Shown here one piece after another: positions 60,484-64,000 of a stretch of 64,000 nucleotides of DNA (position 1 is its first letter; each line of letters opens with the position of its first letter). Below the pieces are notes generated by a model. The model did no database searches. It saw nothing but the letters and a program-made list of their open reading frames with translations, and was not told the DNA's origin. Position numbers and translations under genes: made by a program. Source of the stretch: Pseudodesulfovibrio sp. zrk46 (GTDB lineage Bacteria > Desulfobacterota > Desulfovibrionia > Desulfovibrionales > Desulfovibrionaceae); the NCBI RefSeq assembly GCF_012516435.1, contig NZ_CP051216.1, forward strand, positions 2,188,001 to 2,252,000, read 5' to 3'.

Positions 60484-62196
60484 ATGGAGCTGGGGCCAGT
60501 GAAAGAAAGCCAGGTAGAGTTATTGATTTTATATAGTGCAGTGGCATGTAGCATGTTTTTGGCTATCTCAGGGCTTGTCGCTTACATACCGGGTTTCGAG
60601 GTGCTTGGGCGTGTGCGTCCTGACTACATTCCTATGGCGCCAAGTACTGCCTTGTCATTCATGATGCTCTCCTTCCTTTTGCTGTTTGTTCAAAGAGGCA
60701 AACAACAGCCTTTAGTCGTTGGATTGTTATTCCTGAGCGTCTCTTTGGTTGGAACATTCGGGTTGCTAGAGCTGGTAGGGTTCCTTCTGGAAATGGATCT
60801 CAACTTTGAAGATGTAATAGTTCCCAAATTAGGGGAGCTGAAAGGTATACCCGTTGGCCGTATGTCGCCGAGTACGGGGGGCCTTTTTTTCCTTTCAAGC
60901 ATTTCACTGTTCGTGTTGTTTTTATGCAGAAGCATGGGTGCAGGGAGTGAAGTGAACGTGAGAAAAATATCAGGGGGGATATCCTCTTTGATCATGCTCA
61001 TAGCTTCAACAATTCTTCTGGGATACTTGTATGGAACTCCATTCTTCTATGGTCAGCGGACGATTCCAATGGCGCTTACAACAGCTCTCGGCTTCATGGC
61101 TCTCAGCGTCGGGCTTATTGTCGCCAACGGAAGGGATTATTACCCACTGAATGCGTTTGTCGGTTCATCTACCGCGGTTAGGTTGAAACGTTTATTTCTT
61201 CCTTTGATAGTAGCATTCATATTGATCCAAGGCAGTCTCACTATTTTGCTTAAGCCGCTGGTAAGTGGGCTGAATGAAGCATTTGTGACAGCAATAATTG
61301 TGATCCTCTATGTGTTTGTTTTTGGAATTGTCATTAATAAGGTTTCGAAAGTGGTCGGAGGTCAGATCGATAAGACGGAAAGACTATTGAGAGAAGCCGA
61401 GCGCCAACTCTCCATGGCTCACAGACTTGAGGCCATTGGACAATTGGCGTCTGGTATTGCCCATGAAATCAACACTCCCCTTCAGTATGTTGGTGGCAAT
61501 CTGCACTTCATGAAGCAAGCTCTGCCGGAAATTGAGCAGGCTTGTTCAAAGCTGCAACTCAGTACGGATGAAAGCAAAAGTGAAAGGGACGATGAGGAAT
61601 CGTCAATTGATAAACATGTCTCAGGGCTCGTCGAGGAGTATGGAGCTGCCGTTTCCGAGTCGATTAATGGTCTGAATCATATATCGACCATTGTCCGAGC
61701 AATGAAAAAGAGTTCTCATCCAGCTTCTGCTGCAACGCAACTCGCTGATTTTAATGAGTTGGTAGAAACATCTTTGTTGGTTTCACGCAATGAGTGGAAG
61801 TATGTTGCCGAGGTCGATCTTGATCTTGATGAAAGCCTACAGGCTATTTCGTGCAGTCCGGCAGGAATGACCCAGGTTGTTTTGAACCTGCTCCTGAATG
61901 CGGCCCAGGCAATTGACTCGAAGAACAAAAGAGTTGGTCCCAAGGGGATAATAACGATCAAAACATATGAAGAAGATGGGATGCTAGTCTTGTCTATTCA
62001 CGATGACGGCTGTGGCATTGCTCAGGAGCATTGGCATCGTGTATATGATCCGTTCTTTACAACCAAGGGAATTGGAAAAGGGACAGGGCAAGGCTTAAGC
62101 ATCGTCTACGATATAGTAAAAAAGCACAAAGGCTCCATTGAATTGGATTCACAGCTAGGAGTCGGGACGACCTTCACTGTGAGATTGCCCTTCTAG
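60484..62196 (+). CDS. Sensor histidine kinase with eight-helix membrane sensor
   Basis: Protein of 570 residues from the ATG at 60484 (GGAA at about 11 nt); a GTG at 60433 would add 17. About eight TM helices fill residues 10-280. Three of them start with a similar motif (YIPMAPSTALSF, RMSPSTGGLFF, TIPMALTTALGF), so the sensor is built of repeats. The kinase core has H327 in AHEINTPLQYVGGNLHF, VVLNLLLNAAQAID, HDDGCGIA and GKGTGQGLSIVYDI. No response regulator is adjacent. The coding sequence is AT-richer than its neighbours, a hint of transfer. Ligand unknown. Confidence 0.9.
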   Translation: MELGPVKESQVELLILYSAVACSMFLAISGLVAYIPGFEVLGRVRPDYIPMAPSTALSFMMLSFLLLFVQRGKQQPLVVGLLFLSVSLVGTFGLLELVGFLLEMDLNFEDVIVPKLGELKGIPVGRMSPSTGGLFFLSSISLFVLFLCRSMGAGSEVNVRKISGGISSLIMLIASTILLGYLYGTPFFYGQRTIPMALTTALGFMALSVGLIVANGRDYYPLNAFVGSSTAVRLKRLFLPLIVAFILIQGSLTILLKPLVSGLNEAFVTAIIVILYVFVFGIVINKVSKVVGGQIDKTERLLREAERQLSMAHRLEAIGQLASGIAHEINTPLQYVGGNLHFMKQALPEIEQACSKLQLSTDESKSERDDEESSIDKHVSGLVEEYGAAVSESINGLNHISTIVRAMKKSSHPASAATQLADFNELVETSLLVSRNEWKYVAEVDLDLDESLQAISCSPAGMTQVVLNLLLNAAQAIDSKNKRVGPKGIITIKTYEEDGMLVLSIHDDGCGIAQEHWHRVYDPFFTTKGIGKGTGQGLSIVYDIVKKHKGSIELDSQLGVGTTFTVRLPF

Positions 62197-62237
62197 GATG
62201 GATCAAAGCTTCCTTACGCAAAATGATGAATTGCGGA

Positions 62238-63068
62238 TCAGACTATGTCCTGCGGACAGTCCGTCACCATTCCCGTTACGCCCCATTCAGTAAACCGCTT
62301 CATGTCTTCAACACTGTTAACGGTGTACGGATTTACTGCCAATCCGGCTTCGCGGGCGCGGATTACGTTCTCCTGCGTCAGGGAGCGCCATCCCGGATGC
62401 CAGGCGTCGGCCTTTGTCTTTAAGGTGTCAGCCACTGGATCGCCTTTGTAGCGATGGGAAGTGAGCGCGCCCGTCAGGATGTGGGGAGCAAGTTCCTTGG
62501 CGCTGCGCACGTAGTCGTGGTTGAAGGATGAGATGATCACCTGATCTTCCATGCCCTGCGCCTTGATGCAGGCGAGGACGCGTTGAACCACTGAGTCTGC
62601 CAGTACGGAGGGCAATACGCGGGAAACGTCCTTGATCTCCACGTTGATCCACATGTCGAGCTCAGCGGTAATCTGCAACGCTTCGGTCAGGGTGGGGATG
62701 CGGAAGTCGGGATGGAGAATGTCCGGAACCTCTTGCCATTTTCTGGTGACGGGCGGCGGGCAGCTGCGGCGGGGATAAATGGCCGCGTTTAGCTGGCGGA
62801 GTTCCTTGAGGGTGAATCGCCACGGCACTTGCGGCGCGTTGTTCTTGAAGTCCGGGTGCGCGCTCGCGTTGGTGGTGCGGAGCAGGTTCAGATCGTGCAG
62901 GATGATGACTTCGCCGTCCCTGGTAAGCTGAACGTCGGTTTCCCAACACTTGGCGCCGACCTGCTTGGCCTTGCGCAGGGTATGCAGGGTGTTTTCCGGC
63001 CCGAGAGTGCGGCCTCCCCGATGGGCCATGATCAGGGGAGTGTCTTGAAAGAGAGAGAGCGGTTGCAA
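62238..63068 (-). CDS. ugpQ: Glycerophosphodiester phosphodiesterase (TTG start)
   Basis: Protein of 276 residues, TIM-barrel GDPD family. MAHRGGRTLGPENTLHTLRKA with H16 and R17, ETDVQLTRDGEVIILHDLNLLRTT with E43, D45 and H58, and VEIKD are the catalytic and metal residues. It hydrolyses glycerophosphodiesters to glycerol-3-phosphate and alcohol. No signal peptide, so cytoplasmic, like UgpQ. GGAG lies 7 nt before TTG 63068; there is no suitable ATG. It follows the amino acid ATPase gene by 23 nt on the same strand. Confidence 0.9.
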   Translation of the reverse strand: MQPLSLFQDTPLIMAHRGGRTLGPENTLHTLRKAKQVGAKCWETDVQLTRDGEVIILHDLNLLRTTNASAHPDFKNNAPQVPWRFTLKELRQLNAAIYPRRSCPPPVTRKWQEVPDILHPDFRIPTLTEALQITAELDMWINVEIKDVSRVLPSVLADSVVQRVLACIKAQGMEDQVIISSFNHDYVRSAKELAPHILTGALTSHRYKGDPVADTLKTKADAWHPGWRSLTQENVIRAREAGLAVNPYTVNSVEDMKRFTEWGVTGMVTDCPQDIV

Positions 63069-63091
63069 GAGGAGTCTCCGAAAAGCGCGGT

Positions 63092-63862
63092 CTAGTGGTT
63101 GAGAATCTGTTCCAGGAAGGTGCGGGTGCGCTCTTCGCGGGGTGCGGTAAAGAAGTCGTGTACCGGGGAGTATTCCACGATCTGGCCACGATCCATGAAG
63201 ACCATGGTGTCGGCCACTTCCTTGGCAAAGCCCATTTCGTGGGTGACGCAGATCATGGTCATGCCCTTGTCGGCCAGCTCGCGCATGACGTCGAGGACTT
63301 CCTTGATCATCTCCGGGTCGAGCGCCGAGGTGGGCTCGTCAAAGAGCATGATCTTCGGCTCCATGGCCAGCGCACGGGCAATGGCCACGCGCTGCTGCTG
63401 ACCGCCGGAAAGCTGTCCCGGGAATTTCTTGGCCTGTTCGGCGATGCCCACGCGCTCCAGATACATCTGTGCGAGGTCGATGGCTTCCTTGCGTGGCATG
63501 TTGCGTACATGGATGGGGCCGGAGATGACGTTGTCCAGAATGGTCATGTGCGGGAACAGGTTGAACTGCTGGAAGACCATGCCCACTTCGCGGCGGATGC
63601 GTTCGATGTGGCGCACGTCGTCGGTCAGGGCGGTGCCGTGCACGATGATCTTGCCTTCCTGATGCTCTTCAAGACGGTTGATGGTGCGGATCAGGGTGGA
63701 CTTGCCCGAACCGGACGGTCCGCAAACTACGACCTTTTCGCCCTGACGGACCTGCAGGTCGATGTCCTTGAGCACGTGGAACTGATCGTACCACTTGTTG
63801 AGCTTCTGAATATCGATGACCACGGGGCTGTCGCCCAGATGGGTGGCGGTGTTGGTAGCCAT
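63092..63862 (-). CDS. glnQ: Polar amino acid ABC transporter ATPase (GlnQ/AapP-like)
   Basis: Protein of 256 residues. Walker [11 protein letters not shown]-loop [12 protein letters not shown], signature [17 protein letters not shown], Walker [16 protein letters not shown], switch H in CVTHEMGFA. The close match to GlnQ-type ATPases ([16 protein letters not shown]) points to amino acid import. It starts 12 nt after the permease gene that enters from the right edge. The glnQ symbol marks the family; the amino acid is not known. Confidence 0.93.
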   Translation of the reverse strand: MATNTATHLGDSPVVIDIQKLNKWYDQFHVLKDIDLQVRQGEKVVVCGPSGSGKSTLIRTINRLEEHQEGKIIVHGTALTDDVRHIERIRREVGMVFQQFNLFPHMTILDNVISGPIHVRNMPRKEAIDLAQMYLERVGIAEQAKKFPGQLSGGQQQRVAIARALAMEPKIMLFDEPTSALDPEMIKEVLDVMRELADKGMTMICVTHEMGFAKEVADTMVFMDRGQIVEYSPVHDFFTAPREERTRTFLEQILNH

Positions 63863-63874
63863 TTTCTTAATCCT

Positions 63875-64000
63875 CTATTTGCTTGCCGAGGGCATTTTCT
63901 TCTCAAGGTGCTGGCTGTAGGCGGACAGGCCGTAGCAGAGAATCCAGTACCAGAGCGCGATGAACACGTAAGCCTCTTCCAACCGTCCGAACCACTTGGG
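63875..64000 (-). CDS. Amino acid ABC permease, C-terminal part (runs off the window)
   Basis: The last 41 codons of a permease: FGRLEEAYVFIALWYWILCY, then YSQHLEKKM and a TAG at 63875-63877. The final TM helix and YSxxLEKK tail are typical of HisM/GlnP-type permeases. The rest lies beyond the window. Its downstream neighbour is the ATPase of the same transporter. Confidence 0.85.
   Translation of the reverse strand, partial: PKWFGRLEEAYVFIALWYWILCYGLSAYSQHLEKKMPSASK

Overview
The window looks like chromosome of a sulfate-reducing deltaproteobacterium of the Desulfovibrionaceae type; Pseudodesulfovibrio or a close relative is my guess. The reasons are a moderately GC-rich, gene-dense layout, a cytochrome c553 / SCO / cytochrome oxidase cluster arranged as in Desulfovibrio, many membrane sensors and orphan periplasmic binding proteins, and CII-like regulators of a kind common in that group. 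This placement is inference: there is no rRNA in the window. I saw no tRNA, insertion sequence, CRISPR array or integrated phage. About 53 protein genes are supported, two of them cut by the window edges.

Layout. 1-5424 (minus): a probable five-gene unit of hybrid histidine kinase, small alpha/beta hydrolase, double-rhodanese periplasmic protein, NMT1/THI5-type binding protein and a membrane sensor that runs off the left edge. 5600-7225 (minus): a CII-like regulator with an upstream array of TGCGACA elements, a 40-residue Trp-rich protein, and a TetR regulator with duplicated operator-like dyads. 7599-16962: glnS, two orphan binding proteins, a chemotaxis receptor, a DUF2628 protein, a bacteriohemerythrin and an ADP-forming acyl-CoA synthetase. 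17253-20235: a cache-type histidine kinase with three CheY-like response regulators. 20278-24183: a VOC/HxlR divergent pair, a large PEP-synthase-like protein and a 77-residue orphan. 24358-30673: an aerobic-type terminal oxidase operon (cytochrome c, SCO, CoxI, III, IV, di-haem CoxII, CtaB, DUF4079). 30832-32378: a TSCPD protein and a FUSC transporter. 32457-37300 (minus): an APH-type kinase with a YnjBCD-like ABC importer. 37547-44970 (plus): five consecutive genes of mostly unknown function that look like one envelope system. 45076-49858 (minus): tetR, RND adaptor and RND pump. 49966-58961 (minus): isoaspartyl dipeptidase, GsiABCD-like peptide importer, class I amidotransferase-type hydrolase and a degenerate AAA+ regulator. 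59255-64000: an AEC carrier, an 8-TM histidine kinase, a glycerophosphodiester phosphodiesterase and the start of a polar amino acid ABC transporter.

Working together. The oxidase operon encodes an oxygen-scavenging respiratory chain end: the c553-type cytochrome can feed electrons to the di-haem CoxII, SCO can load CuA, and CtaB supplies haem O. No haem A synthase is present, which fits an o-type enzyme. The iadA-gsi cluster reads as uptake and hydrolysis of isoaspartyl or gamma-glutamyl peptides. The APH kinase plus YnjBCD-like importer reads as capture and phosphorylation of a small cation such as thiamine or choline. The best candidate for an undescribed system is 37547-44970. It encodes a 1320-residue exported protein with 27-residue repeats, Ig-like modules and a Cys-rich end, an AIM24 protein with an acidic tail, a tiny Lys-rich membrane protein with a matching acidic tail, and a periplasmic helical protein.
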